Positions 1-8,171 of a DNA stretch of 64,000 nucleotides are shown piece after piece. Position 1 is the stretch's first letter. Every line of letters starts with the position of its first letter. The translations under genes and the position numbers were made by a program. The notes beneath the pieces were generated by a model, which ran no database searches, was not told the DNA's origin, and saw nothing but the letters and a program-made list of their open reading frames with translations. The stretch is from Actinotalea alkalitolerans (GTDB taxonomy: Bacteria; Actinomycetota; Actinomycetes; Actinomycetales; Cellulomonadaceae). The stretch covers positions 62,001 through 126,000 of the forward strand of contig NZ_JAMBPP010000008.1 in the NCBI RefSeq assembly GCF_023369855.1, read 5' to 3'.

Positions 1-1
1 G

Positions 2-1576
2 ACCACCGAGGGTGCCCTCGAGCTGGTGCACGCCGACCCGGTCGCCGGGATCTACACCAAGCTCGTGCTCTCCGACGACGCCAAGACCCTGCTCGGCGGG
101 GTGCTCGTCGGTGACGCCTCGGCCTACGCGTCGCTGCGGCCCATGCTCGGCCGCGCGCTGGACGGTGACCCGGGTGCCTACCTGCTGCCCGAGGGCGCGG
201 GCTCGGCCGGACGCCCCGCCACCACGCTGCCCGACGACGCCACGGTCTGCTCGTGCAACAACGTCACCGCCGCGACCGTGCGCGGGGCCGTCACCGAGCA
301 CGGCTGCACCGACCTCGCCGCGGTCAAGGCCTGCACCAAGGCCGGCACGAGCTGCGGGTCCTGCCTGCCGCTGGTTAAGAAGCTCGTCACCACCGAGCTC
401 GAGAGCGCGGGCATCACGGTCAGCAAGGCCCTGTGCGAGCACTTCGACCTGTCCCGTGCGCAGCTCTTCGACGTGGTGCGGGTCACCGGGCTGACCACCT
501 TCAGCGAGATCCTGACCAAGCACGGCCGGGACGGGCTGCCGCAAGGCGCTCGCGGGTGCGACATCTGCAAGCCCGTCGTCGCCTCGATCCTGGGGTCCCT
601 GGACACCGGGCACGTGCTCGAGGGCGAGACCGCGACCTTGCAGGACACCAACGACCACGTCATGGCCAACCTCCAGAAGGACGGCTCGTACTCGGTGGTC
701 CCGCGCATCCCGGGAGGTGAGGTCACCCCCGAAGGGCTGATGGTCATCGGGCAGGTCGCCAAGGACTACGGGCTCTACACCAAGATCACCGGCGGTCAGC
801 GGATCGACATGTTCGGCGCCCGCCTCGAGCAGCTCCCCGAGATCTGGGGCCGGCTGGTCGACGCCGGCTTCGAGTCGGGCCACGCCTACGGCAAGTCCCT
901 GCGCACCGTGAAGTCGTGCGTCGGGTCCACCTGGTGCCGCTTCGGCGTGCAGGACTCGGTGGCCCTGGCCGTCGAGCTCGAGCTGCGCTACCGGGGGCTG
1001 CGCTCGCCGCACAAGTTCAAGCTGGGGGTCTCGGGCTGCGCCCGCGAGTGCGCCGAGGCCCGTGGCAAGGACGTCGGCGTGATCGCGACCGACAAGGGCT
1101 GGAACGTCTACGTGGGCGGCAACGGCGGCTTCACCCCGCGTCACGCGCAGCTGCTCGCCGAGGACCTCGACACGCAGACCCTGGTGCGCACCATCGACCG
1201 GTTCCTCATGTACTACATCCGCACCGCCGACCGCCTGCAGCGCACCGCCCCGTGGGTCGAGGAGGTCGAGGGCGGGCTCGAGGGCGTCCGGGCCGTGGTC
1301 ATGGACGACAGCCTGGGCATCGCCGCGGACCTCGACGCCGCCATGGCCCGTCACGTCGACCTCTACCAGGACGAGTGGAAGGCCACCCTGGAGGACCCCG
1401 AGAAGCTGCGGCGCTTCGCGTCCTTCATCAACGCACCGACCACCCCCGACCCGTCGCTGGCCTACGTCGCCGAGCGCGGGCAGGTACGCCCCGCCACACC
1501 CGAGGAGCGGCTCGCCTCGAGCGACGGCTCCGGCCCCGTGCTCGTCGCGGGCACGACGTTGGAGGTCCGGCGATGA
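2..1576 (+). CDS. nirB: Nitrite reductase [NAD(P)H] large subunit, C-terminal part (5' end outside window)
   Basis: The cytoplasmic siroheme/[4Fe-4S] enzyme reduces nitrite to ammonium with NAD(P)H. The reading frame is open to the left edge, so the flavin and NAD domains lie upstream and 524 residues are seen. A BFD-type [2Fe-2S] domain is visible: CSC at about residue 83 pairs with CGSC near 118, and a further CDIC lies near 188. The nitrite/sulfite reductase half-domains follow, with the siroheme-Fe4S4 ligand pattern C-x5-C (SCVGSTWC, about 305) and C-x3-C (GCAREC, about 344). The stop overlaps the nirD start by 4 bases (ATGA), so the two subunits are translationally coupled. Identity is firm; only the missing 5' part is uncertain. 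Confidence 0.95.
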   Translation, partial: TTEGALELVHADPVAGIYTKLVLSDDAKTLLGGVLVGDASAYASLRPMLGRALDGDPGAYLLPEGAGSAGRPATTLPDDATVCSCNNVTAATVRGAVTEHGCTDLAAVKACTKAGTSCGSCLPLVKKLVTTELESAGITVSKALCEHFDLSRAQLFDVVRVTGLTTFSEILTKHGRDGLPQGARGCDICKPVVASILGSLDTGHVLEGETATLQDTNDHVMANLQKDGSYSVVPRIPGGEVTPEGLMVIGQVAKDYGLYTKITGGQRIDMFGARLEQLPEIWGRLVDAGFESGHAYGKSLRTVKSCVGSTWCRFGVQDSVALAVELELRYRGLRSPHKFKLGVSGCARECAEARGKDVGVIATDKGWNVYVGGNGGFTPRHAQLLAEDLDTQTLVRTIDRFLMYYIRTADRLQRTAPWVEEVEGGLEGVRAVVMDDSLGIAADLDAAMARHVDLYQDEWKATLEDPEKLRRFASFINAPTTPDPSLAYVAERGQVRPATPEERLASSDGSGPVLVAGTTLEVRR

Positions 1577-2052
1577 CCACGACAACCACCACCCCGAGCA
1601 GCACCACCCCGAGCGTGCCCGTCGTGCTGGGCACCTCGAGCGACGCCGTCGGCTGGACCACGGTCTGCCACGTCGCCGACCTCGTGCCCGAGCGGGGGGC
1701 CGCGGCCCTGGTCGACGGCCAGCAGGTCGCCCTGTTCCGCCTCGCCGACGGCACCGTGCGCGCCGTGCAGCAGCTCGACCCGTTCAGCGGGGCGCACGTG
1801 ATGTCCCGGGGCATCGTGGGCAGCCGGGGCGACGCCCCCACGGTCGCCTCACCCATGTACAAGCAGGTCTTCGACCTGCGCACCGGGCGGTGCCTCGAGG
1901 CCGTGGGCCGTGAGCCGGTCGACCTGCGCACCTGGCCGGTGCGGGTCGAGGGCGGGCTGGTCATGGTCGCCGTGCCGGTCACCCCGAGCGCACCGGTCGC
2001 CGCGGTGGCCGTCACCGTCGTCGACCCGGCCGACGACGAGGTGACCCCGTGA
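1573..2052 (+). CDS. nirD: Nitrite reductase small subunit
   Basis: NirD is the small partner of NirB, a Rieske-fold protein that lacks the iron-sulfur ligands. The 159-residue product has the family core from about 25 to 135 (WTTVCHVADL, ALFRLADGTVRAVQQ, SPMYKQVFDLRTGRCLE). The Cys/His pairs of true Rieske proteins are absent, as expected. It is longer than typical NirD (about 110-120 residues) because of a Thr/Ser/Pro-rich N-terminus and an Ala/Val-rich tail. The ATG is fixed by the ATGA overlap with nirB, and its stop overlaps the GTG of the next gene, so the operon continues into siroheme synthesis. Confidence 0.9.
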   Translation: MTTTTTTPSSTTPSVPVVLGTSSDAVGWTTVCHVADLVPERGAAALVDGQQVALFRLADGTVRAVQQLDPFSGAHVMSRGIVGSRGDAPTVASPMYKQVFDLRTGRCLEAVGREPVDLRTWPVRVEGGLVMVAVPVTPSAPVAAVAVTVVDPADDEVTP

Positions 2053-3248
2053 CCGCCCTGCTCGGGGTCGAGCTCACCGGGCGGCGGGTCGTCGTCGCCG
2101 GGGGTGGCCCCGTCGCGGCCCGCCGGGTGCAGGCCCTGCGGGTCGAGGGCGCCGACGTCCTGGTGGTCGCCCCCCAGCTCTGCGAGGAGCTCGTCGAGCT
2201 CGTCGAGGACAGGGTGGTCCGCTGGCGCTGCGGGGAGGTCGCCGAGCACGACCTGGACGACGCCTGGCTGGTGCACACCGCGACCGGCGACCGCGCCGTG
2301 GACACCCAGGTGGCGACCTGGGCCGAGAGCCACCGCACCTGGTGCGTCAACGCCGGCGAGGCGACCACCGGCACCGCCCGCACCCCGGTCACCACCCGCA
2401 CGGGCGACCTGCTCGTGGGCGTGGTCGGCACCGGTGCCCCGGACCCGCGCCGCAGCCGCGCGGTGCGCGACCACCTGGCCGAGGTGCTCCGCTCGGGCGA
2501 GGCCGACCTGCGCCGTCGTCGGCCCGGGCCGGGACGGGTCGTGCTGGTCGGGGGCGGCCCGGGGGCCGTCGACCTGCTGACCCTGCGCGGCCGTCGCGCC
2601 CTGGCCGAGGCCGACGTCGTGGTCACCGACCGTCTGGGACCCACCGCGGTGCTCGAGCAGCTGCACCGTGACGTCGAGGTGATCGACGTCGGCAAGACCC
2701 CCGGGCACCACCCCGTGCCGCAGGACGAGATCAACCGGATCCTGGTCGAGCGCGCCCAGCGCGGGCAGGTCGTGGTGCGGCTCAAGGGCGGCGACCCGTT
2801 CGTCTTCGGCCGAGGCGGCGAGGAGGTCATCGCCTGCCGTGACGCCCAGGTCCCGGTCGAGGTGGTCCCCGGGGTGAGCAGCGCGCTCGCGGTCCCGGCG
2901 GCCGCGGGCATCCCGCTGACCCACCGCGGCGTCACCACGAACTTCCTGGTCATCAGCGGTCACGAGGGGCTCAGCGCCGCGGCGCGCCAGGTGCTCCAGG
3001 ACGGGTCGACCCTGGTGGTGCTCATGGGGGTGTCGTCCCTGCCCGGCCTGGTCGCCGAGGCTCTCGGGTGCGGGGTCGACCCGGCCCTGCCCGTCGCGAT
3101 CGTCGAGAACGGCGCGACCCCCGAGCAGCGGGTCGTGCGGGCCCGCCTCGACGAGGTCGTCGCGGCCGCGACGGCCGCCCGGGTGAAGGCACCGGCCGTC
3201 ATCGTGCTGGGCGAGGTCGCGGCAGAAGGGCTGCTGGATGGCTGCTGA
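2049..3248 (+). CDS. cysG: Siroheme synthase: precorrin-2 dehydrogenase/ferrochelatase fused to uroporphyrinogen-III C-methyltransferase
   Basis: The 399-residue fusion makes precorrin-2 from uroporphyrinogen III (SUMT half) and oxidises it to sirohydrochlorin (NAD-dependent half). The N-terminal Rossmann motif GGGPVAARR is at about 18-26, and the Met-transferase domain starts near 163 with VGGGPGAVDLLTLRG. The tetrapyrrole-methylase signature GDPFVFGRGGEE is near 247. The GTG start overlaps the nirD stop. Its position between nitrite reductase and a CbiX chelatase shows its product supplies siroheme for NirB. Because cbiX follows, the ferrochelatase activity of the N-terminal half may be dispensable (inference). 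Confidence 0.93.
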   Translation: MTALLGVELTGRRVVVAGGGPVAARRVQALRVEGADVLVVAPQLCEELVELVEDRVVRWRCGEVAEHDLDDAWLVHTATGDRAVDTQVATWAESHRTWCVNAGEATTGTARTPVTTRTGDLLVGVVGTGAPDPRRSRAVRDHLAEVLRSGEADLRRRRPGPGRVVLVGGGPGAVDLLTLRGRRALAEADVVVTDRLGPTAVLEQLHRDVEVIDVGKTPGHHPVPQDEINRILVERAQRGQVVVRLKGGDPFVFGRGGEEVIACRDAQVPVEVVPGVSSALAVPAAAGIPLTHRGVTTNFLVISGHEGLSAAARQVLQDGSTLVVLMGVSSLPGLVAEALGCGVDPALPVAIVENGATPEQRVVRARLDEVVAAATAARVKAPAVIVLGEVAAEGLLDGC

Positions 3249-4359
3249 CCACATCAGCCAGACCATGGCCGGGTGCGTGGTGCTCGTCACCGCCGACCGG
3301 CGCTCCTCGGAGCTGCGCGCCGCCCTCGAGCGCCGTGGCGCGGTGGTCCGTCACGCCGCGGCCCTGAGCATGGTGCCCCACACCGACGACGCGGCCCTGG
3401 CCGCGGGCACCCGTGCGGTGATCGCCGACCCGCCCGACATCGTGGTGGTCACCACCGGCATCGGGTTCCGCGGCTGGATCGAGGCCGCCGACGCGGTGGG
3501 CATCCTCGACCCGCTGCACGAGGTCCTGGGTCGCGCCCGCATCGTGGCCCGCGGGCCCAAGGCCCGGGGGGCGATCCAGGCTGCCGGGCTCCAGGCCGAC
3601 TGGGTCGCGGAGTCCGAGACCTCTGCCGAGATCGCCGAGGTGCTGCTGGGCGAGGGGGTCGAGGGGGTGCGGATCGCCGTCCAGCACCACGGTGCTGGCT
3701 CGGACGGGCTCGACGACGCCTTCCGGGCCGCGGGCGCCCACGTGCAGAGCCTGGTCGTCTACCGCTGGGGTCCCCCGCCCGACGCGGCCGCGGTCGAGGC
3801 CTCGGTGCGCGCCGCCGCGGGCGGGGAGATCGACGTGGTGGCCTTCACCTCGGCGCCCGGCGCCGCGGCCTGGCTCGAGGCCGCCGAGCACGCCGGGGTG
3901 CGCCCCGCGCTGCGTCGGCGCTTCACCGGAGGGGGTCTGCTCGCGGCGGCGATCGGCCCGGTGACCGCCAAGCCGCTGCGCGACGCCGGCATCGAACCCC
4001 TCATCCCCGACCGTGGTCGGCTCGGCTCGCTGGTCCGGGCGCTCGTCGCGCACTTCGACGAGCAGCGCACCCAGGCCCTGACCACGGTCGCCGGCCCGTT
4101 GCAGGTCCACCGCGGCGCGGCCGTGCTCGACGGCCGGGTGCTCGCCCTGTCGCCCTCGGGGCTGGAGGTGCTGCGCCTGCTCTGCGAGGCCGGGGGAGAC
4201 GTCGTCGGCCGCGCCGAGGTGCTCGCCGCCCTGCCCGGCACCTCCCTGGACCCGCACGCCGCCGAGGTCGCGATCGCCCGCCTGCGTGAGGCGACGTCCA
4301 AGGACCTGATCCGTACCGTGGTCAAGCGTGGCTACCGACTGGAGGTCATCCCCCGATGA
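3238..4359 (+). CDS. Uroporphyrinogen-III synthase with C-terminal winged-helix DNA-binding domain
   Basis: The 373-residue protein has a HemD-type fold over residues 1-265 (VVLVTADRRSSELRAALERRG, VTTGIGFRGWIEAA, AFTSAPGAAAWLEAAE). An OmpR/PhoB-type winged helix covers about 285-370 (LALSPSGLEVLRLL, AEVAIARLREATSKDLI, VVKRGYRLE). This fusion recurs in actinobacterial nitrite/siroheme loci, where it may both feed siroheme synthesis and act as a regulator. The ATG overlaps the cysG end by 11 bases and the stop overlaps cbiX. A stand-alone hemD also lies in the haem cluster at 20989-22011, so this copy is probably dedicated to nitrogen assimilation. Catalysis is plausible but not certain, because HemD active sites are poorly conserved. 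Confidence 0.9.
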   Translation: MAADHISQTMAGCVVLVTADRRSSELRAALERRGAVVRHAAALSMVPHTDDAALAAGTRAVIADPPDIVVVTTGIGFRGWIEAADAVGILDPLHEVLGRARIVARGPKARGAIQAAGLQADWVAESETSAEIAEVLLGEGVEGVRIAVQHHGAGSDGLDDAFRAAGAHVQSLVVYRWGPPPDAAAVEASVRAAAGGEIDVVAFTSAPGAAAWLEAAEHAGVRPALRRRFTGGGLLAAAIGPVTAKPLRDAGIEPLIPDRGRLGSLVRALVAHFDEQRTQALTTVAGPLQVHRGAAVLDGRVLALSPSGLEVLRLLCEAGGDVVGRAEVLAALPGTSLDPHAAEVAIARLREATSKDLIRTVVKRGYRLEVIPR

Positions 4360-5093
4360 CGACCGCACCTGTGCTCGTGGCCTGCTCGCACGGGACGCGT
4401 GACCCGGCCGGGCGCGCCACCATCCACGCCCTGCTCGAGGGCATCGCCCGCGCCCGCCCCGACCTGGACGTCCGTGAGGCCTTCGTGGACGTCCAGGAGC
4501 CCGAGGTCGCCGACGTCGTCGCCCAGGCCCAGCGAGAGCTCCGGCCCGAGCCCGGGGCCGCCTCCGGGGCGGGGGCCGGTGGCGACGAGGCCACGGAGGT
4601 CGTCGTGGTGCCGCTGCTGCTCTCCGCGGGGTTCCACGTGCACGTGGACATCGCCGCCGCCGTGCAGGACGTCCGGGCGGTGGCCACCGGCCCGCTGGGC
4701 CCCGACCCGCGGCTCGCGGAGATCCTCGCCGACCGGCTCGCCGAGGCCGGGGCCACCGACGACGACGCCGTGGTGCTCGCGGCAGCCGGGTCCAGCGACG
4801 CGCGCGCCGCGGCCGACGTCGAGCAGGTCGTCGCCCGGCTGCAGGCCGGGCGGCGCGGACCGGTCAGCATCGGGTACGGGTCGGCGAGCCACCCCCGGGT
4901 GCCGGTCGCGGTGGCCGCGGCGCGCGAGGCGGGGGCCCGCCGCGTGGTCGTGGCCTCCTACCTGCTCGCCCCCGGCTACTTCCACGACCGGCTCGCCGAG
5001 GCCGGGGCGGACCTCGTCACCGCACCGCTGGGACCCGACCCGCGGCTCGTGCAGATCGCGGTCGACCGGTACGAGGCGGCGCTCCGGTCGTAG
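4356..5093 (+). CDS. Sirohydrochlorin chelatase, CbiX family
   Basis: The 245-residue protein probably inserts Fe2+ into sirohydrochlorin as the last step of siroheme synthesis. It contains two CbiX-like halves in one chain. The metal-binding histidines lie in CSHGTRDP (His12) and LLLSAGFHVHVD (about 93/95). The second half repeats a GPDPRL...LA(E)IL pattern (TAPLGPDPRLVQIAVDRY near the C-terminus mirrors TGPLGPDPRLAEILADRL near 110-127). It is the last gene of the nirB operon. Cobalt chelation for cobalamin is the alternative, but no cobalamin gene is nearby. Confidence 0.85.
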   Translation: MTTAPVLVACSHGTRDPAGRATIHALLEGIARARPDLDVREAFVDVQEPEVADVVAQAQRELRPEPGAASGAGAGGDEATEVVVVPLLLSAGFHVHVDIAAAVQDVRAVATGPLGPDPRLAEILADRLAEAGATDDDAVVLAAAGSSDARAAADVEQVVARLQAGRRGPVSIGYGSASHPRVPVAVAAAREAGARRVVVASYLLAPGYFHDRLAEAGADLVTAPLGPDPRLVQIAVDRYEAALRS

Positions 5094-5117
5094 GGCGGCG
5101 CAGTCCCAGGACCGCCC
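5093..5117. terminator. Candidate bidirectional hairpin between siroheme operon and diguanylate cyclase gene
   Basis: GGGCG (5093-5097) pairs with CGCCC (5113-5117), with an inner GTCC/GGAC pairing and a five-base bulge. The hairpin sits in the 30-bp gap between two convergent genes. There is no T-tract, which is usual for high-GC actinobacteria, so the call rests on position and symmetry only. Confidence 0.35.
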
Positions 5118-5123
5118 GGCGGG

Positions 5124-6740
5124 TCAGCGGTCGGCCTGGTCCGCCCCGGTGCCGGGAGCGGAGGCGCCGGAGCGGCGCCGGGCGTTCTTGACCAGGTACA
5201 TCGAGGCGTCCGCGGCACCGAAGAGGCGGTCGGCGTCGGCGGCCGGGTCGGTGGTCAGCGAGAAGCCGATGCTCGCCCCCACCCGGGCGGGGCCGGCGGC
5301 GAGCGGGACGGGCTCCTCGACCGCCCGCACCAGCCGCTCGACGATGCCGCGCACCTCACCCTCGTCGCGGATCTCGGTCAGCAGCGCACCGAACTCGTCG
5401 CCGCCGAGCCTGGCCAGGTGGTCGTGGGTGCGCAGGGCGCTGCGCAGCCGTCGGGCGACCGCGACGAGGAGCTCGTCACCGGCCTGGTGACCCAGGGTGT
5501 CGTTGATCGCCTTGAAGTGGTCCAGGTCGATGAAGAGCATGGCGATGGCCGCACCGGGACCTGCCTGCGGCAGCGAGCCGGTCAGGCGTCGCAGCAGCTC
5601 GCCGCGGTTCGGCAGGCCGGTCAGGTCGTCGTGGGCCGCGGCGTGGGCCAGGCCGTCCTGGGCCAGGAGCCGCTCGGTGATGTCTCGTTGGTCGACCACG
5701 ACCCCCTGCACCAAGGGGTCGGCGAGCAGGTTGTGCACGGTCCACTCGTACCAGCGGCGCTCGAGGCTCGCGTGGACGACCAGCACGTCCAGGCTGACCT
5801 GAGCCCCCGAACCCACCGAGACGAGCTCACGCAGCTCGTTCTCGACCTCGGCGCGCTGCTCGGGGTCGACCAGGTCCAGCAGCCTGCGGCCCAGCATGCT
5901 GTCCGCGGAGTGGCCCATGGCGCGCCCGACCGCGGGGCTCACGTAGGTCAGGACGCCCTGGGCGTCGCTGACCGTCAGCACGTCCGTCGAGCTGTCCATC
6001 AGGGCACGCAGACGGGCCTCGGTGCGGGCCAGCGCGTGCGCGGCGGCGTCGCGCTCACCGACCGAGCGGCCGATCGCGGCGATGCCGGTCACCGCGAGCA
6101 GCAGGATCCACACGGCGCCCACGTGGCTGGCTGCCGAGGGCAGCACCGAGGGGACCCAGCCGAGCTGTGTGGCGACCTGCACCAGCACGGTCCCGGCGAC
6201 CGTGACGGCCACCGCCGGTCGCCAGGTGCGCGGGCCCGACCGCTCGACGTGGACGACCGCGATGAGGATCGCCGTGGCGGGCAGGGTGAAGCCCCAGCCG
6301 GCGACCGTGACCAGGGTGCCGAAGGTCACGAAGCTCAGCACGAAGCGCAGCACCGGTCGGTTGTCGACGCGACCACCACCCACGCGGCGCTGGATGTCCT
6401 CGCTGGTCAGCAGCGCGGCGAGCGGCAGCAGGAGGGTGAGCACCGGGACCGGGCCCTGGACCAGCCCCTGCGACTCGAGCCAGGTGAAGAACGGGTACAG
6501 GGCGACCACCGAGAGCACGGTGGCGAGCCCGGTGCGGAGGTAGTGCCGCGGGGGTCGGTCGGGCGGTGCGACGTCGGCGAGGAGGGGGTCGGGCTGCCTG
6601 CTGCGTCGCGGTCGGCGTCGTCGCTGCTCGCTCGGGCGGTCGACATGACGACGTTCGACGTGACGACGTTCGACATGACGGGGCTCGACGTCCCGGTCGT
6701 CCCGGTCCGGCCTCGAACCCCCCCGAGAGTTCTCGATCAT
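5124..6740 (-). CDS. Membrane-bound diguanylate cyclase (PAS-GGDEF)
   Basis: The 538-residue protein makes c-di-GMP. A basic, repeat-rich cytoplasmic N-terminus (HVERRHVERRHVDR) precedes roughly five hydrophobic helices at about 60-220. A PAS domain follows (LRALMDSSTDVLTVSDAQG, YVSPAVGRAMG; about 245-365), then a GGDEF domain from about 370. The catalytic motif is the intact RLGGDEF near 447, and the inhibitory I-site RTHD lies five residues upstream of it, so product inhibition is expected. No EAL domain is present. The start at ATG 6740 was chosen over an upstream in-frame ATG because the upstream part has no protein-like character. It converges on the siroheme operon. Confidence 0.9.
   Translation of the reverse strand: MIENSRGGSRPDRDDRDVEPRHVERRHVERRHVDRPSEQRRRRPRRSRQPDPLLADVAPPDRPPRHYLRTGLATVLSVVALYPFFTWLESQGLVQGPVPVLTLLLPLAALLTSEDIQRRVGGGRVDNRPVLRFVLSFVTFGTLVTVAGWGFTLPATAILIAVVHVERSGPRTWRPAVAVTVAGTVLVQVATQLGWVPSVLPSAASHVGAVWILLLAVTGIAAIGRSVGERDAAAHALARTEARLRALMDSSTDVLTVSDAQGVLTYVSPAVGRAMGHSADSMLGRRLLDLVDPEQRAEVENELRELVSVGSGAQVSLDVLVVHASLERRWYEWTVHNLLADPLVQGVVVDQRDITERLLAQDGLAHAAAHDDLTGLPNRGELLRRLTGSLPQAGPGAAIAMLFIDLDHFKAINDTLGHQAGDELLVAVARRLRSALRTHDHLARLGGDEFGALLTEIRDEGEVRGIVERLVRAVEEPVPLAAGPARVGASIGFSLTTDPAADADRLFGAADASMYLVKNARRRSGASAPGTGADQADR
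6641..6685. repeat. 15-bp tandem repeat, three copies, in the 5' coding part of the diguanylate cyclase
   Basis: The unit CGACRTGACGACGTT occurs at 6641-6655 and 6656-6670, with a degenerate third copy at 6671-6685. It encodes the repeated pentapeptide-like pattern HVERR. The 15-bp period keeps the frame and suggests slippage expansion in a disordered tail. Confidence 0.7.
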
Positions 6741-6828
6741 GTGACGCCCTTGTCTGGTCCGCGTGCTCACCGTACACATCGGCCGGACCGGTGCGGCGTT
6801 GATGCAAAGGACTCGCGGGAGATACCCG

Positions 6829-7632
6829 TCAGGCCAGGCCGAGCATCTCGAGCCACTCCTCCGGGAGCGTCGCGTACCCGACGAACGCCACCACGTCCAG
6901 GGTGGTGTGCGCGACCACCAGGGGCATGACCCGCCGTCGGCGCAGGTAGTACCAGGAGAAGACCAGCCCCATCACGACGTTGCCGATCGCCATGCCCGGG
7001 CCCTGGTACAGGTGGTACGCACCGCGCAGCAGGGCGCTGGTCACGACCACGGCGGGTACCGACCAGCGCAGCTCGAGCAGCCGCTCCATGAGGTAGCCGA
7101 CGGCCACGACCTCCTCGAGCAGGGCGTTCTGCAGCGCGGCGAGGATCAGCACCGGGATGGTCCACCAGTAGGCGTCGAGCCCGGCGGGGTTGACCTGGAC
7201 GTTCAGGCCCAGGGCGCGGCCCAGCAGGTAGAACGCGATGCCGGGGAGGCCGATCAGGGCGGCCAGGCCGAGCCCCACGGCGAGGTCCCGCAGCGGGCGG
7301 GTGCGGTCCAGCCCGATGCGACGCACGGCGCTGCGCCCGTGCGCGGAGAGCAGGTAGAGGGCCAGGGCCACCGGCACCAGGGCGAAGCCGATCGAGAGCA
7401 GCTGGTAGGTGAGGTCCAGGTAGGGGCGGGGGGAGCGGGTCGGGTTGAGCGTCGCCGACTGCTGGGCGAGCGGCACGTCCACCGTGTACCGGGCGTAGAG
7501 CCGGACCATCGCGTACACCGCGGACTGGCCGAGCGACAGACCGAGGATGATCCACACCTCGACCTGGAGCCGACGTCGCGAGCCGGTCGGGACGACGTCG
7601 TCCGCGGGGGGAGGGACGGTCTCGGGGGCCAC
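6829..7632 (-). CDS. CPBP family intramembrane glutamic endopeptidase (CAAX protease-like)
   Basis: The 267-residue protein has about eight hydrophobic segments. CPBP motif 1 reads LLEEVVAVGYLMER, with the paired Glu but without the usual arginine of EExxxR; this EEVVxVGY variant is known in actinobacterial members. Motif 2 is HLYQGPGMAIGNVVMG and motif 3 is AHTTLD, so all metal/active-site positions are present. Substrate is unknown. The open frame extends into the HxlR gene; GTG at 7632 is the first plausible start beyond that gene, but no ribosome site is clear, so the start is uncertain. It follows the HxlR gene by 43 bp on the same strand. Confidence 0.75.
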   Translation of the reverse strand: MAPETVPPPADDVVPTGSRRRLQVEVWIILGLSLGQSAVYAMVRLYARYTVDVPLAQQSATLNPTRSPRPYLDLTYQLLSIGFALVPVALALYLLSAHGRSAVRRIGLDRTRPLRDLAVGLGLAALIGLPGIAFYLLGRALGLNVQVNPAGLDAYWWTIPVLILAALQNALLEEVVAVGYLMERLLELRWSVPAVVVTSALLRGAYHLYQGPGMAIGNVVMGLVFSWYYLRRRRVMPLVVAHTTLDVVAFVGYATLPEEWLEMLGLA

Positions 7633-7675
7633 GGGGACACGGTACGGGAGGGTGCCGGCGGCTCCTCGCCCGGCC

Positions 7676-8059
7676 TCAGGGTGCGGGGGTGTCCCCGACG
7701 ATCTCGTCCGCGTGGGCCGCGACCCAGACGACCAGCGGCAGCAGGTGCGCGGTGAGCTCGCGGCCCAGCGGCGTGAGGGAGTAGTCGACACGTGGGGGGA
7801 TCGAGACCGCGGCCTCGCGGTGCACGAGGCCGTCGCGCTCGAGGGTGCGCAGGGTCTGGGCGAGCATCTTCTCGGTGATGCCCTCCACGGTGCGCCGTAG
7901 CGCGCCCCAGCGCAGGGTCTCCTCGCTCAGGGCCACGAGGACCAGCACCCCCCACTTGCTGGTCACGTGGTCGAGCACCACGCGGCTGGGGCAGCGGGCC
8001 GGCAGCACACCGTCCGGTGCGAGCAGCTTCAGCGGGCTGACCTCGTTACTTACCGTCAT
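7676..8059 (-). CDS. HxlR family winged-helix transcriptional regulator
   Basis: The 127-residue protein has the HxlR fold: CPSRVVLDHVTSKWGVLVLVAL, then LRRTVEGITEKMLAQTLRTLERDGLV as the recognition helix-turn-helix, then the wing PPRVDYSLTPLG. A cysteine in the N-terminal helix (CPSR) occupies the position of the redox-sensing cysteine of QorR/YodB-type members. It is transcribed divergently from the NmrA-type oxidoreductase at 8172, which is the usual arrangement for quinone/electrophile-responsive HxlR regulators and their target. Regulation of that gene is inferred. Confidence 0.9.
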   Translation of the reverse strand: MTVSNEVSPLKLLAPDGVLPARCPSRVVLDHVTSKWGVLVLVALSEETLRWGALRRTVEGITEKMLAQTLRTLERDGLVHREAAVSIPPRVDYSLTPLGRELTAHLLPLVVWVAAHADEIVGDTPAP

Positions 8060-8063
8060 GTGC

Positions 8064-8086
8064 GTACCTTACCCAGAAGTGGGTAC
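8064..8086. promoter_or_regulatory. Candidate HxlR operator in the divergent promoter
   Basis: GTACC at 8064-8068 and GGTAC at 8082-8086 bracket a nested TACCC-N6-GGGTA dyad (8070-8085). The site lies just upstream of the HxlR start and between the two divergent genes, where an autoregulatory operator would be expected. Confidence 0.4.
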
Positions 8087-8171
8087 CCGCTGAAGGGAAC
8101 GTAGCGGACGAGTGTCGGGTTGTGACGTGAGCCGACGCGCCACCCGGGCGCGCGGCGATCGTGGAGGAATC

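Noticed and set aside
1428-3290. Long open frame on the minus strand across nirD and cysG
   Set aside because: It lies antisense to well-recognised genes, has Arg/Gly/His-rich composition typical of high-GC shadow frames, and shows no domain.
6829-7791. Full 320-codon version of the CPBP gene starting inside the HxlR gene
   Set aside because: The first 53 codons lie out of frame over the HxlR 3' end and have no homology-like character; a start near 7632 is more likely.
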